The position numbers were made by a program, and so were the translations under genes. Shown here piece by piece: positions 41,076-56,000 of a stretch of 64,000 nucleotides of DNA. The stretch is from Mytilus edulis (Eukaryota > Mollusca > Bivalvia > Mytilida > Mytilidae): NCBI RefSeq assembly GCF_963676685.1, contig NC_092354.1:73793335-73857334 (forward strand). The letters are read 5' to 3'. Within the stretch, counting starts at the first letter, position 1. Each line of letters begins with the position of its first letter. The notes beneath the pieces were generated by a model. The model was not told the DNA's origin. It did no database searches and worked only from the letters and a program-made list of their open reading frames with translations.

Positions 41076-44000
41076 TTCTTTACTTTCTTCATCCTCTATC
41101 TCTCCTTCTTCTTGTTCTAACATTTCTATAAATAAACAATACACATTGTGATGATGACCAATTTATGTTGCAGCCAGTAAGGACTATTCCATTAAAATTC
41201 ATTTAGGGGTAGGAGAATCATTCCATTTAAATAACTGTAGGCGTAGAAGGGTGAGTTTTATTTTTCATATGCTTATTTGAACATTGTATGTCTATTTGAG
41301 GTAACATGGATTCACTTATTTCATGGATTGATTGAGAAAGATTTGCTTTCTGGTTAGTTTCTGATTTCATGGTTTTGTATGTGTGCACACAAGACTTTAT
41401 AGAAGGAACAAGGTTCACCTTGGCAAAATATGACCTTGGTTCTTAAGTAAAACAAATAGTTAGATGGTATTACATTATAGGCTCTTAAGCCAGCAAATTT
41501 GGAGATTTTGTCAAAAAAGTTCTGGATTGGGGATGGCATCCAAAGTAAATTAAGCTAAAACTGTTATAAATCATGGAAATTTTAACTAAATCTAATGTTT
41601 TAATACACATCATGCAGATTTTTGGGTCAAAACTACATTATCTAATATTCCAGTGGCCAAAAAGGAAGTTTTTTGTATAAATAGTAATACACTGTATCTT
41701 AACCAATTCTTTGTGAAATTTGAATAACAACCACTGAATAACAGACACATATTTTGAGAAAAACAACCAAAAAAAACAAACAAAACTGGTGTTCACAAGT
41801 TACCTCTTTGTGCCAAAGCTGAAATTTTAACAAAAATTCAACAATCAGTCCATACGTAATCTTAATTAAGAAATAATTCATGCAAGCCTCGGCTTTTATC
41901 CAAAGTGTTATAAATGCAAGGTATAAATTTTCAAAAATAACAGCCAAATTATCACAGCTCATAACTTTGTGCTTGAAATTTTTGGAAATGACATTTTTGT
42001 ACCAAGATTATTCCTGGAATTAAACAGAATTTATTTTACATCTTTTTTTCAAGTATTTCTGCATGATTTCTTATTTCTACATGTTCTACGCATTAATTTA
42101 GAGTAACAGTTCTTTAGTTTTCATTTGCAAGTCCAATTTGACAACAGCCAAATCAACATAGCCTGTTTGCACATAGTTTAAGATACATGTGGATTTACAT
42201 TGGAGGTAAATACTAACAGCTATTTAATAGATATATAAATATATAGGATGACTATCTCTGAGTTTGTGCTTAGTAAAGATGTTTCAACAATTTTATCAGT
42301 CGTTGTTTGCAAAGTGGAAGAAGCACTAGACATAAAAAGAATTTTTTTTTTTCAATTTTCGTTATTCATCATGTTCATGTTATTCATAACTTCCAATTTA
42401 CAACATAATATACAAACTATAATAGCAATATATAATATATAAATCTATTGAAGCAGTCTGGACAATGGAGAGAGAGAGAGAAATAGAAAGAGAAAGATTG
42501 TGAGAGAGAATAGTGTGGTGAGTTTTCATTTTTTTTTGTGTACTTGTTTGGCTTGATAACTGTTTTGATCTGAGCGTCACTGATGAGTCTTATGACGAAA
42601 CGTGCGTCTGGCGTATTAAATTATAATCCTGGTACCTTTGATAACTATTTCAATTCATCTAGACATTGAATTCTACTTCCATAAGAAGATTATTTTAACA
42701 CTAATTTACCTTTGGCTATAACTTCCAAGATATTAGAATGGCAAACTTCCTGGAACTCATCCTCGCTTATTGCAAATGGTGATATTTCTTCTAAAAACTT
42801 GCCTAAGGGACATAACTCTTTATCACAGCCCCTCACAATTTGTGGCTGAAAAAAATGAAAAAGACAATTGAATATAGATATAATATCATCAAGCAAGCAT
42901 TATAACTATCCTGCAGTCTGAATGAATGAATGAGTTTTTAATTTTGACAGATGAATTAATCATGTTTATAAAAATGTAAATATACTATCTTTATTGCTTT
43001 AACAAATAGTCCTCAATAAGGAATTTTGCAGACAAGTACCATGACTAATCATCTATGACCATGGCTAATCCAACAGTGAGTAGACAGCCTCTGGCCTTTA
43101 TTAGTCTTGTATTATTTTTAATTTTAGTTTCTTGTGTACAATTTGGAGTTTTGTATGGCGTTCATAATCACTGAACATGCCGTGTGAGGGAATTTCTCAC
43201 TGCATTGAAGACTTGTTGGTGACCTTCTGCTGTTGTCTGTTCTATGGTTGGGTTGTTGTCTCTTTGACACATTCCCCACAGGGGTTAAGAAATTTTGTTA
43301 TAGCTCACTAGCCCAGGGCTAATTGGTAGCAGGATTTTACTAGCCCTGTTGGAAGAACTACTAGTCCAACAAAACTGACCTGTTAGCCCGAGTATGCCTT
43401 ACAAACTCAGAGTTTGCTGCAAAATACAATGAATTTTATAAACTTTAAAAATTTTATCCGTTGTACAGTTGATTTTAGCAAACTGGATGCCAAAAACTTA
43501 TATCAGCAAAAAAATATCCCATTAGCAGATATATTCAATTCGTTGATCATGATAATTGAATATTCCTTGACTATTCTGTAACAAAGAGTTGACCAAATCC
43601 CGATATGGTACAACTCTTGACCACTGCTAGATAGTATATGGGTATATAAAAGGATTGAAGTGATTTTTATCAAATACATCATCACGTTTGTGTAAAAGAA
43701 TTATCAGCTGGTTATGTGAAATGCTCATATTTGTTTTCAGTTTGAAAATTCTCTTTATCAAAATAAATCAAATGACCTCAAATATGTATGTGATTAAATA
43801 TCACCATTCATACATTGTTGTCATAGTTTGTGTCTTTTATAATTGTTTTATAAAGGAAGTACGGTAATATCCATATATTTATAGTATAACTAATCGCCGT
43901 ATTTGAATATAAAAAATAAGACAACGCGTGACCGAACGACGCATTGATTAAACGAGTGCGCAGCACGAGTTTTATCCATAGCGGTGTTTGGTCACAAGTT

Positions 44001-47000
44001 GTCTTATTTTTTATATTCAAATACGGCGATTAGTTAATCTTTTTATTACATTGGCAAATGGCTTTATTTTTTATGAAATTAATGTAGAAAATGTAAGGAA
44101 CTATATCTTTTTCCTATGCATTGACAATTTGTTTTGATCCGACGACGTTATCGAAGTCTTGACAACGCCTATTGTTGTATGACGTCAGAGAGTGAAATAA
44201 CCATGTTTATTTCACATGTGAAATTATCGGTTTTTATCTAACTGGGAAATCAATGTAATTCATTGCAACCAATGTAATAATTACATTTATCACAGGTAAG
44301 CTAATTGTGGGCTATAAATTGACTACAAACTGAGCAGTCTCTAAACTGAAATTGTTTTTGTTATAAATTTTATTTCTTTAAAATCGAATCCATTTGAATA
44401 TAAATGAAGATAATCATGATTGATGAAATATTATTGCATCAAGTTTAGGTTTTCAGAAGACTTTAAATGTTTAGGTTATGGTTCTGGAGGCTTCTTCAGT
44501 TTGCAAATAAAAACAAAATGACGTCCATAACATGTGCACATGTTACAAATTTATCTGACGAAAGTCAGGTTTTTAAATTACTGTCAATGGGATTCACATA
44601 AAATTGCAATAAATTATTAATCAGGTTACATTATATTTCCCCGGTTGCATAAGCAGTGTACAATACCCCCTGTAATGACAAATCGATATTGAAAGTACGG
44701 GATCCACACCAAGTTATTTGTTCTATTTTTAAACTTTTACAAAATCAATACAAACTCTGGGAATCCCGGATGACGTAGTCTAATCTGATTGTAACATTGT
44801 GTGGTGGAGGATTACATATTCAACTCCTTTGGAGGTGTGCCTAGATTGGCAGAATTTATATATTGATACAGATTGGCCAAGATAGAATGGTGATGAGGGG
44901 ATTTTCCACTTTCTATTTTGAAAACGCCAAGAATTTTTTGTTACTAGTCCATCGGGCATATTGGGTTACAAGTTTTGGTTGTCCGAGGTCCAAATGCTGT
45001 AGTCCCGGGCGTCGGGCTAGTGGATTATTTAACCCCTGCCCCATTTCCGTTCTCAATTTTAGAGTTTTTGAAATGGGGTTGTCAGAAGGTCTGAATTTTC
45101 CAAAGGGCCGACACAATTTTGGTAATTTGCAATAGAAATAACAGTGAAGGACCAGCAGATTTTCTTCAAGGACCACCAGGTAAACAAAGATTTTTAGTAC
45201 TATGATTAGATAAAAAAAAAAAGTTCTATATAATTTATAATTTCAGTCCAAATGAAAAAATAAAGCATGGCAATGACATTAATTTTTTATTTTTTTTGGG
45301 TTATATTAGTGCATGTTCTGCTCAGTTGATGCAAAATTTTACAACTTTGATGCCACTTTAGACTCATTAGTTTTTAAAATGATCAGTGCAGACACAGATT
45401 TTCCTGAGACCAGGAGTTATTGATTTGCCTTAGTGAGAACCCTTTGTAAATATTCAGTGAGCAAAAAACTTACAACTCACTAGTATACACAACTACCAAA
45501 TAATGTATTTCAAGAAGCTAGACACACATAATTCAAAACTAGCAAACTGTATCTTTTTCAAGCAATTTATCTTGCAATTTGCTAACTTCCTAAAATTCTT
45601 AGCCTCATCATGTTTGAGTATTTTCAAAACAGATAAAGATCCTTAACAATTGCTCAATTCAATTTGATTTTAATTTTACCTTTCCCAGATATTTAACTTG
45701 TACATAATGATTTTTGTCATTATCTTCATATAGCTCCAGTATTAAATCTGCTCCAAAGGGAGGCCACTCGGTCACATCTAGACCAAACACACTCATTGCT
45801 GGAAGAACAGTAGAGTCGTGTGCTGAGTACATCTGCATTTTAGCCTTGCTGAAATGGGACAAAATATAATTATAAGACCAAACACACTCATTGCTGGAAG
45901 AACGGTAGAGTCGTGTGCTGAGTACATCTGCATTTTAGCCTTGCTGAAAGGGGACAAAATATAATTATAAGACCAAACACACTCATTGCTGGAAGAACGG
46001 TAGAGTCGTGTGCTGAGTACATCTGCATTTTAGCCTTGCTGAAAGGGGACAAAATATAATTATAAGACCAAACACACTCATTGCTGGAAGAACAGTAGAG
46101 TCGTGTGCTGAGTACATCTGCATTTTAGCCTTGCTGAAAGGGGACAAAATATAATTATAAGACCAAACACACTCATTGCTGGAAGAACAGTAGAGTTGTG
46201 TGCTGAGTACATCTGCATTTTAGCCTTGCTGAAATGGGACAAAATATAATTATAAACAAATTCTTTATAAGAAATATGTGTAAAAATAATTGTACGTAAG
46301 TTTTTTGTGTTTTTTTTTATAATACATTCCCAAATCTTAATATGATAGATGTTGAAATATGTATTACGCTGGATCACAGTGCAATTATAGTAGCTATAAC
46401 GTCTATTGGAATGAATTTTCAGACTTTCATATTTTCTGGAAATAATCTGGACTTTTCTGTATGTTCACTACCATTTATTTTCTCTTCCTCACCTTTCAAT
46501 TGCAAATGGATGACACAACAAAATTGTTTCTGTGGATAATGTGACAAATCACTGCCAAGTATGTTTCTAATTGATTATAAACTGTTAAATATATATACCG
46601 TTAATTCCGTTAACTTGAATTACATGTTTATTCATCATCTATCATACATATTGTAAAATATTTTTATTTTTATTTCTTTCAGTTTACCAAACAATACACA
46701 CTCTGTAAAAACTCCAGTATCCTTTCTGGTGGAATTATAATCTACAATCTTAACACACGTTGTTATTTTTATAATTTGCCAAGATTGCGATTCAATCACA
46801 TGGTTATACTAGCTGAGTCAGGCTCAGCATATACATCATATGCCTTTTGTAAATGAATAAACTTTTTGTGTGGAGAATTTGTTAACATGAGACATTAGTT
46901 ACATCCATATTTCTGAAGAGAATAAATTTATATGGGAAAGTGCTAAGTCCTTGCTACTATACATGCTATGTGTAAATACAATGTAAATATTAACTACATG

Positions 47001-50000
47001 TAACATGTAATATCATTGGTCAGCTTGCTTGTTAGCTGAACCGTGAAGTAATTACTAGGTTAGGAATACTACCCTTTTCAAGAATAGATCAGTAGGACAG
47101 AAAACATATAAGATTTGTTAAGAAATACTAGTGTGCTTAGTGTCCTGCTTTATACCATTTCTCATGGTGGTGCTCCTAAAAGAGGAGGCTTATAATACAG
47201 AGCATATATATTTATCAACTGTTACTAATTTGACATACTTATCTCCCTTTAGAACGTCTTGTATATTGTCAAGGAATACTTGTATTAATCTTCCTATTGA
47301 TAAACGTGTAGCTACTAATCTTTCTGCTCTGAAAATAAACAAACATATCTAATATTAGATTATATACAAATAAGCTACATCAGATATAAATAGATCTTAT
47401 GCAAATGCAAATATACACATATATCTATTTAGAAGAGTTAGGTTGATTTTTGAACATTCAAATATAAAATTAACATGTCAGATAAAAGATGAATGTAGGT
47501 TTGATTTGAAGAATTCTTTCAAATTAACGAAAAGTTACGGACATTCTGTAGACTTTTTCCAACCAGAAATAGGTTAACAGATATATTGATATATATATAA
47601 GCATTAGGGTGATTTCTATCCAAGGCAGCTATATGAAATAATTTTGTGTATAGTGTAAAAGGATATGAAAATTAATACCTTTTGCAATTATTATTATAGT
47701 AAAATGCTGAAAGAGAGGCCTTCATTATAATAATTTTGAAAAAAGAACTATCATTTAAAAAATCATGTGTAACTTCAAGATAATACAAGACTATATGCTG
47801 TAAAGAAAGTAATGATCCCAATGTTCTGTCAGTCATGTCAGTAATATGAAAGGGTATGAAAATTCCTAAATCTGAGTCATGGGACTGTATAACGTACTAT
47901 AAAGCACTTCTATTTAAGCCTTTGTGACTTGCTCATCTTGGAAATATTGGAAAAAAGTTACAAATATGATATACGGTCAAAATTTATCGTCACATAGGAC
48001 CGGTGCAAAAAATAAAAACATTTAATAAAAGTTACAACCCTATCGCTTTCTGACTGAAAAAAAAATGATGTCCTATGCCAACTTAGTAATAAAAAAGTTG
48101 GTGCCCTATCCTACTTTTCCAATGTATTGTAAATAAAAGTATACTTAATAGAGGCATTTAACATATGTTGTCTTTATAATATGATTAAAAGCAACAGTTT
48201 CATGTTTTATTTTGTTGATTCACATACAATTACAGGCATGGCATTATCATAAATTATACTATGAGTATAGCATTGAAAAAACAAAGACATTGCATAATGC
48301 AATCAAACCCCAAATAGGTGTTTGTTAAACTGAAAAATTAATGAAGCTGCACGTATCTTATATAGAATTTTATCAATACCTTTAAATATGAATTATAAAA
48401 ACAAGCTCCAGGAGAAACATGAAACTCAATAGCATTTGGTTTAACTCTCTATATATATTTTAACCTGAAGACCCATAGATTGCCTTGGAATGTGTTTTTT
48501 TATTGGGAATAGTAATAATTGCTTTAACATTTTCCCATTTGCTACTTTGTTGGATGATGTAATGTACATGATGTACATGATGTATGTTTGTTGCACTTCA
48601 CATAAGTGAAATTAAATTTTACAGCAAAACAACAAAAAACTAAATGACATGGGATTCAGTAAGCTTGATATATATCTAAGATAGGTGCATAGTTTGATGA
48701 AAATCCAAGTTGAATTTAAAAAGTTATAAAAAAAAATTAAAGTGTACTATCTCTATTTTGTTCGAACTGCAACTTTTAGCTTTTTTTTTTTTACCTAGAT
48801 TAATTTAATTCTTGAATGTGACAGCAATATCACAAAAAACAAAATGACCAGGAATTTAGTAAGCTTGATATATATCTAAGATAGCTGCATAGTTTTATGA
48901 AAATCCAAGTTGATTTGAAAAAGTTATTAAAAAATTAAAGTGTACTATCTCTATTTTGTTCGAACTGCAACTTTTAGCTTTTTTTTTACCTAGATTAATT
49001 TAATTCTTGAATGTGACAGCAATACAACAAAAAACTAAATGAAATGGTATTCAGTAAGCTTGATATATATCTAAGATAGGTGCATAGTTTGATGAAAATC
49101 CAAGTTGATTTGAAAAAGTTATTAAAAAAATTAAAGTGTACTATCTCTATTTTGTCCGAATTGCAAATCCTAGCTTTTTCTTTTACCAAGATTACTTTAA
49201 TTCTTAAATTTTACAGCAATACAACAAAAAACTAAATGAAATGGGATTCAGTAAGCTTGATATATATCTAAGATAGCTACATAGTTTGATGAAAATCCAA
49301 GTTGTTTTGAAAAAGTTATAAAAAAAATTAAAGATGCCTATCTGAATTTTTATATTATAATTTTTATTTTTACATATTGTATATTATACTTGTTATTTCA
49401 AGTTTTGTTATAAATGTATTAAAAATTATTTCAAAGTAATCGTTTGAAAAAAAAACTTGTGTCCTATAGATATTATCTGTGAAAAAAGTGATGTCCCAAC
49501 AAAAGAAATTCCGGAAAAAAGTATCTGTCCTACTGCACTTTGCACCAGTCCTATGTGTAGATAAATTTTGACCGGTCCCTGAAGCGGGACAGACAGACGA
49601 ACGAACGGATGCACAGACCAGAAAACATAATGCCCATTATTTTGCAGACTACAGTGGGGAATATGGCATTTTAACTTTTGAAACTTGTTCAAAGTGTTAA
49701 GTGACTTTCACATGGCTCCATATTAAGACCATGCAGTTGCATGTTAACTTACTCATGTTGTCCACATACAGCATAAAAAAGAAGTTTTGTAGCATTTTTG
49801 TCTACCATATCTATAATTTCTGGAGTTATGTGTTCTGGAAACGGTAATCCGTGGGTCTGAAAATAAATAGTTATTTATAAAATAAACTATTATATTGATA
49901 AAATATATTAATCAAAGAGCAGAATGCTCTGAGAGATACGATTGCCATAGTTTTCATTGAAATATATATATGTGTAGCAGTTCTGCCAACTTTTCATTAA

Positions 50001-53000
50001 GCAAATGCGTGAGATTTGGCCAAAATTGAAAAGATCAAAGAGGGAAAAAAATAGATCCAAGGATACTGCCGCAAAAAAAAATCATGAACATGTGTGAGTC
50101 TCACGCATTTTTGGCAGCCCTGGTACAGCTGGATAGTATTATTTTCAAAACTAATTCAACTGCACATGCAAAATGTAATAATCAGAATAGTCACTCAACT
50201 TTAAAAATAGCCAATCCCGGATACAAGTGGATGAGCAATGTACTTATTGTGTTTATTTTTGTACTATTAATTCCAAGTTTACTTTCCACAGCAGTCACTG
50301 AGAGTCATGGAGTTAGAGAAGGTATATCACTTCCTATCTTATCACCGTTAATTCTAGGAGGAACCCCATTTCTAATTCTTTAAATATTAATTTCCTTTGG
50401 GTCCGTGGGCATGACTCCTTTCCGTACACACTCCTCTGTTTAAATTGAGATCGTTGTTAATATAATATGACAGTTATTGACAACTAACGAGTTAATTTTT
50501 CTTGACGAGTCGTATTGTATTTCGATTTTGACGGAAAGTACTTCCGAAAGGGAGACAACTCGAAACGATAATATGGACGACTCCATTTCGGCTGAAGAGG
50601 TGTTATAGGTAAACACTACATTTATTTTAATTTAAATGATGCATATGATTTAAAATTATGCAACAACAATAACCCTCAATAGCAGACAGGCATAGAAAGA
50701 ATCCCATGAGTTTCAAATTAATCAATGAAGTGGGGAACCAGAGCAACCACTCAATCTGATACCCTTGAAATCAAGAAAACTATACGCATGCGCATTTATA
50801 CATAAACAAACCCACAACTTGCGATTTGGAACAAGAACGTTTATTAAATGATATGTTGAATGGTTCTCCATTTCGTTATGAGAGTACAGTATCAAATATC
50901 AGTTTCAAAACGGTAAAATATGGAAAAACTCCACTTCAGTTCTTATATGACAGAAATAGAATTATCGGAATTCAGAGAACTCTCCCTCTGACGTGTTTCT
51001 AAATTTATAAAAACACTAAATATAAATACTGCTTAATTCTGATTTTCCATGTTGTTAAAAACACGCATATATAGGTCAAGGGAAACATGAAGATTATGAG
51101 AAGAACATTACAGTAAAGTTGTTTATGTTCAATCCTTTTGTTTGTTTTTACCTTTTAACATGTTTAAAGCAAGACAATCATAAGAATCTGAGATGTTGCT
51201 GAATGTTTAGAATAAAACGGTTGACGTGAGGGAATGCAGCCCTGAGTCAACAGATTGCTTGAAAGCAATCGTATCCAAATAAAACTAGAATAACTGTGAA
51301 ACAGAGCTCATAAACTCCCAATATTTGAAACTCTAGTAAGTGTTTCTGCAGATATTTAGAATACAAAATGCCTGTATGTGGTAAGCTCTTATCTGTATTA
51401 CAAACTTAGATTTATTTACAACCAGTTTCAACATCTGTTTGATGATGGAAAACAGTTTCATTAGACATTTTCTAACAGTTACAAAAAGTTTTTTACTTGA
51501 ATTTCATGGGGTGCGGACAATGTACCATGGAACTATACAAGCCTGATTACAGTATTCGGTATATATGCTTAGAATGCAGAAACTTTTCATTAAAAAGAAG
51601 TTTTTTAGGTAGATTCTGTTTCATTTAAGATTCTATTGCATTTATTGAACATTTACGGATAACAGAAAGTTAATATCATGACAGCTCACTCCTAAGCTAT
51701 ACTTGGGACACTTACTCACTAACCGAATAATTTTTTTGTTCATTATTAATAAAAGTTATGAGTTGGTCGCCCAGTTTACATATCAATAACCTCTAGTTCT
51801 AACAAGAATGTGTCCCAAGTACATGGATGCTCCATTCGCACTATCATTTTCAATGTTCAGTGGACCGTGAAAATTGGATAAAATCTCTAATATGGCAATA
51901 CAATTAGAAAGATCATATCATAGGGAACATGTTTACTAAGTTTCAAGTTGATTTGACTTCAACTTAATCAAAAACTACCTTGACCCAAAACTTTAACCTG
52001 AAGCAGGACAGACGAAGGCACAGACCAGAAAACATAATGCCCATAAATGGGACATAAAAATGTGTTTAATCCTATTATCATGATTGTACTTCAATTCTTA
52101 TGGTTAATACAATATTAATATGTAAATTCTTTTGCTGAAAAAAATATCTAATACACAAAGGACAAGGTACGATAAGGCCTGTTTTTGGCCCCCCTATTTT
52201 CTCATTTTTCCAATTCTGTTTTGGAAAGCTACTTATTATGTTGAAACATTTCGTGAGGTTTGAAGTTTGTTTGAATGAACATCAAAACCATTTATTTCAG
52301 AAAATGGGTGAGGTTAGGGGGGTACAAGGGCATCAAAAACGTCAAAAGAAGGAAAAATATCGATTTTTGGTCATTGCTTCTTAAAATTCAATACCGTGCG
52401 CCTACGTGACCCAGAAAAAATTATGGCGATTTAGACAACAAAAACAGTTCTCATGACATTGTAATAAAAAAATTCCTGGGTCACGTTGGCGCAGGCACTA
52501 AAAAAATAATAATTTGTTGTAAAATAACCTGCAAAATGAATAATAATCACAATATTTGAATAATAACAGAAAGTTAACCCCCTCACCTCACCCAGTTGCG
52601 AAAATTAGTGGTTTTGAAGTTCATACAAACAAACTTAAACCTCAGGGAATGTTTTAACATAATAAGTAGCTTTCCAAAACAGGATTGGAAAAAATGAGAA
52701 AATAGGGGGGCCAAAAACAGGCCTTATCCTACCTTGTCCTTTGTATCGTCAATAAAGAACCAAGTGCAATTATGGCATATGTTAGAAAATACTTGATACT
52801 CATCAATTCTTATTTGGTGCTCTGATTGAACATGTTGAAGTGTAACTTTACCTTTCTTGCTATAAGATCGTCCCTACAATCTATGAACCTCACTCTATTC
52901 TTTGAGAAATGCTTTTTACCTGCAAATTAAGAGAAAATAATGTGAAAAAATGCATTCACTGATAAGACAGGAGTTTGAAATTGCAGTTATCTGGATATTT

Positions 53001-56000
53001 TATTCTTCTGAAAATTAAAATGAACTTCCTAGGTGACCAACTGAACTATTTCTTTAACAAGTGACAAAGTTAGAGAATGGAAACCAATTTCAGGACATAG
53101 GTACGAACAGACTGACGTACAAGGACATAAGGATAACACTTAATGCCTCCTCCACTGTTGCAGGGGCATAAAAAATATATGCAGAATATACCTTTGTTTC
53201 AAATTAAGAAATACAGTAGAAAGTTCTGTAAAGCCTAAGGAAATATGTTTCCCCCTATTTTTACATGAAACTGGATGTGACATTTTATGTTTTGGTGATA
53301 CTACTCAGGGAAATTACAATCACATTCATTAAATTTTTCATGTGATTTTCAAGTGAAATTAACCTGTGTAAGCAGTGAGTTGAACAAACAGCCATGTTTT
53401 GGTTCATATAATAGTCCCTGAATTGTCAGCACAATTGCATTTAGGGCTATTACATTAAAATGTATGTTGGAGGGTAGGAAGGAAAGATTAATCACTGAAT
53501 GTAGGTCATGGGTTTTCTTTTCAGTATGCATCTATTATCATAATGCAAAATTATCTAAATGATGGTTCTTAGTTGTAGGGATATTTTGAAAGTCCATTCC
53601 TACCCTCCCACATACATTTTAATGGAATATGTCTTACCTAATGTTTCTTCCAATAGTGTTCTATCCTCGTTGAACTCCGCTATATCTGATCCATGGATCA
53701 TAGCTGAATGATTTATCTGTCGGAAAACAGGACAAATATTTGGACAAGGTACAAGATATTCATCCCTGGTGTCATTACTCTCAACTCTCACAGGACCTAG
53801 AAATAAAGAGAAATTTTGAAGCATTAACAGTTCACATCAGTATCCTGTAAATTCAGAAATTATTGCGTATATCTATTATTGTGATTTTGTCATTTTTTAC
53901 TATAATGCGATTTTTATCTTTGCGATATTGAGAAAAATCCATATAAAAAATTTCAAAATGCGAGTTTAAATTATTGTGATTATAACCATAACCCTGTCAT
54001 TGCCTGTCACATTTTTCACAATAATAAAAATATCACAATAATTTCTGAATTTACAGTAGTATTTTTAAGAGGTTAAATTTTCCTTTTTCTATTGCAAAAC
54101 CAGTTAATTATGATGTATAAAAAGTTTCATCTGGACATTAAGTCAGGAACCTGATGTTCAGTGGTTGTCATTTGTTGATGTGATTCACAATTGTATCTAG
54201 TTTCTATTTATATATAGATTCGAATGTTGTTTTTCTGTTTGAACGGTTTTACACTAGTCATTTATGGTGGCCCTTCATAGCTTGCTGTTCAGTGTGAGCC
54301 AAGGCTCTATGTTGAGGGCCCTACTTTGACCTATAATGATTTACTTTTCAAATTGTTACTTTGATGGAGAGTTGTTTCACTGGCACTCATACTACATCTT
54401 CTTAAATCTATTAGAAAAAACCTACCATTCTTATTGAGATTTTCTGCACCAAAAAATCCTGCCAGGACACATCGTAATGATTCCTTTGTTCTTTTCATAT
54501 GAGTTGTTTTTAATCTGTATAAGTAAAGATAAAGATGAATACTGTGAACTCACAATCTTTCTTTTAATTTACAAGTGTCTGTGTACAAATTGCAAAAACT
54601 TGCTCTGGTGTCTGTTATCAATAGATTAAATCATGCACACCTGTAATACAGGTAGAATTCTAGCGCTCGTCACTTTCATAATTTACGAAACGATTTTCGC
54701 ATTGACGAAAGTATTTCAAATCAATCTCGTCACTTAAATTTTGAAAGTGTAAAAATGTGAAAATATTTTTGTATCAAAATACTATAAATCTACCTGTCTT
54801 TGTTTTTGACAAGTTTATGACCCCCAGATCAGGTAATTAAAATTTGCAACAGGTGTTAGAGATTACATATACAGTATATGTGTAGAAACATCCTACAAAA
54901 TAATACAGATGTAGCACAAAAGAGAGGAGAATGATACCAGATGGACATTCAAACTCATAGATAAAAAATAAACTGATAAAGCCATGGATAAATGAAAGTG
55001 TTTATAAGCATTGAAGGGTAAAAATTGCTTTAATTTAACTCACTAGAGATATTAATTAACTTGATCAGTTGTAAAACTAAGTCCCCCCAGTACCATCTTT
55101 GACCATGTAATTGATTTTGCAGGTAATTTTAATCGACAAATCTACTGATCTCGGGCCAGAGGAACACCACAATTTCAACCATTGACATTATCATGATTAT
55201 CAAGTTAGCATATATATTCTATTATTACATTGGTTGCAATGAATTACATTGATTTCCCAGTTTAATAAAAACCGATAATTTCACATGTGAAATAAAAGTG
55301 GTTATTTCACTCTCTGACGTCATACAACAATAGGCGTTGTCAAGACGTAGATAATGGCAGATCAAAACAAATTGTGAATGCGTAGAAAAAAAAAGATATA
55401 GTTCCTTACATCATTTGTACATGTTTTACATTAATTTCTTTAAAAAAAGCCATTTTCCAATGTAATACAATGTAATAAAAAGAATAACTAATTACAGAAT
55501 TCAAATGTCGAAAAATATTCATCTTGTGACCAAACAACACTAATAATTAACTCATGCACTACGCGCATTTATGAATTAATGTGTTGTTCCGTCACTCGTT
55601 GAACATTTTTCTCTATTTTAATTCTTCGATTAGTTATTCAATAATAATTACACATTTTCCTATTTTGGTCTCTGCCAGTGGATAATTGTCACATTATGAT
55701 ATTGGCACAATCATGACAATCACACCAATTTAAAAAAAAAATTATGGCAAAATATGTGGGTTTTTTTCACCGATCAAAGGACACCCTTAAAAACATTTAT
55801 ATTCAGTCTAGAAAAAAATGAAAGAACAAACTAACATACTTTACCAAGTTTGGATCAAACGAGTCTAAAAATTGTATGTTATCTATGTAGTCTTTTCTCA
55901 GTCTTTTTCCTAACAAATACATCTGATCTTGGCCATAGGTGGTCAACAGTCCGCTGGTGGACCCACCCTGTAAAAAATAAAACTTATTAAAAAGATGACA

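Noticed and set aside
43279-45038. Calling this a definite hAT transposon
   Set aside because: Termini fit, but duplications are 5-6 bp instead of 8 and no transposase catalytic region is present.
45781-46255. CRISPR-like array
   Set aside because: Units are contiguous exon/intron copies without spacers, in a eukaryote.
55844-55845. Alternative ACP6 exon 3 donor TTG|GTAAAG
   Set aside because: It breaks phase with exon 4; the GTATGT donor 5 nt further keeps the frame and the family alignment.
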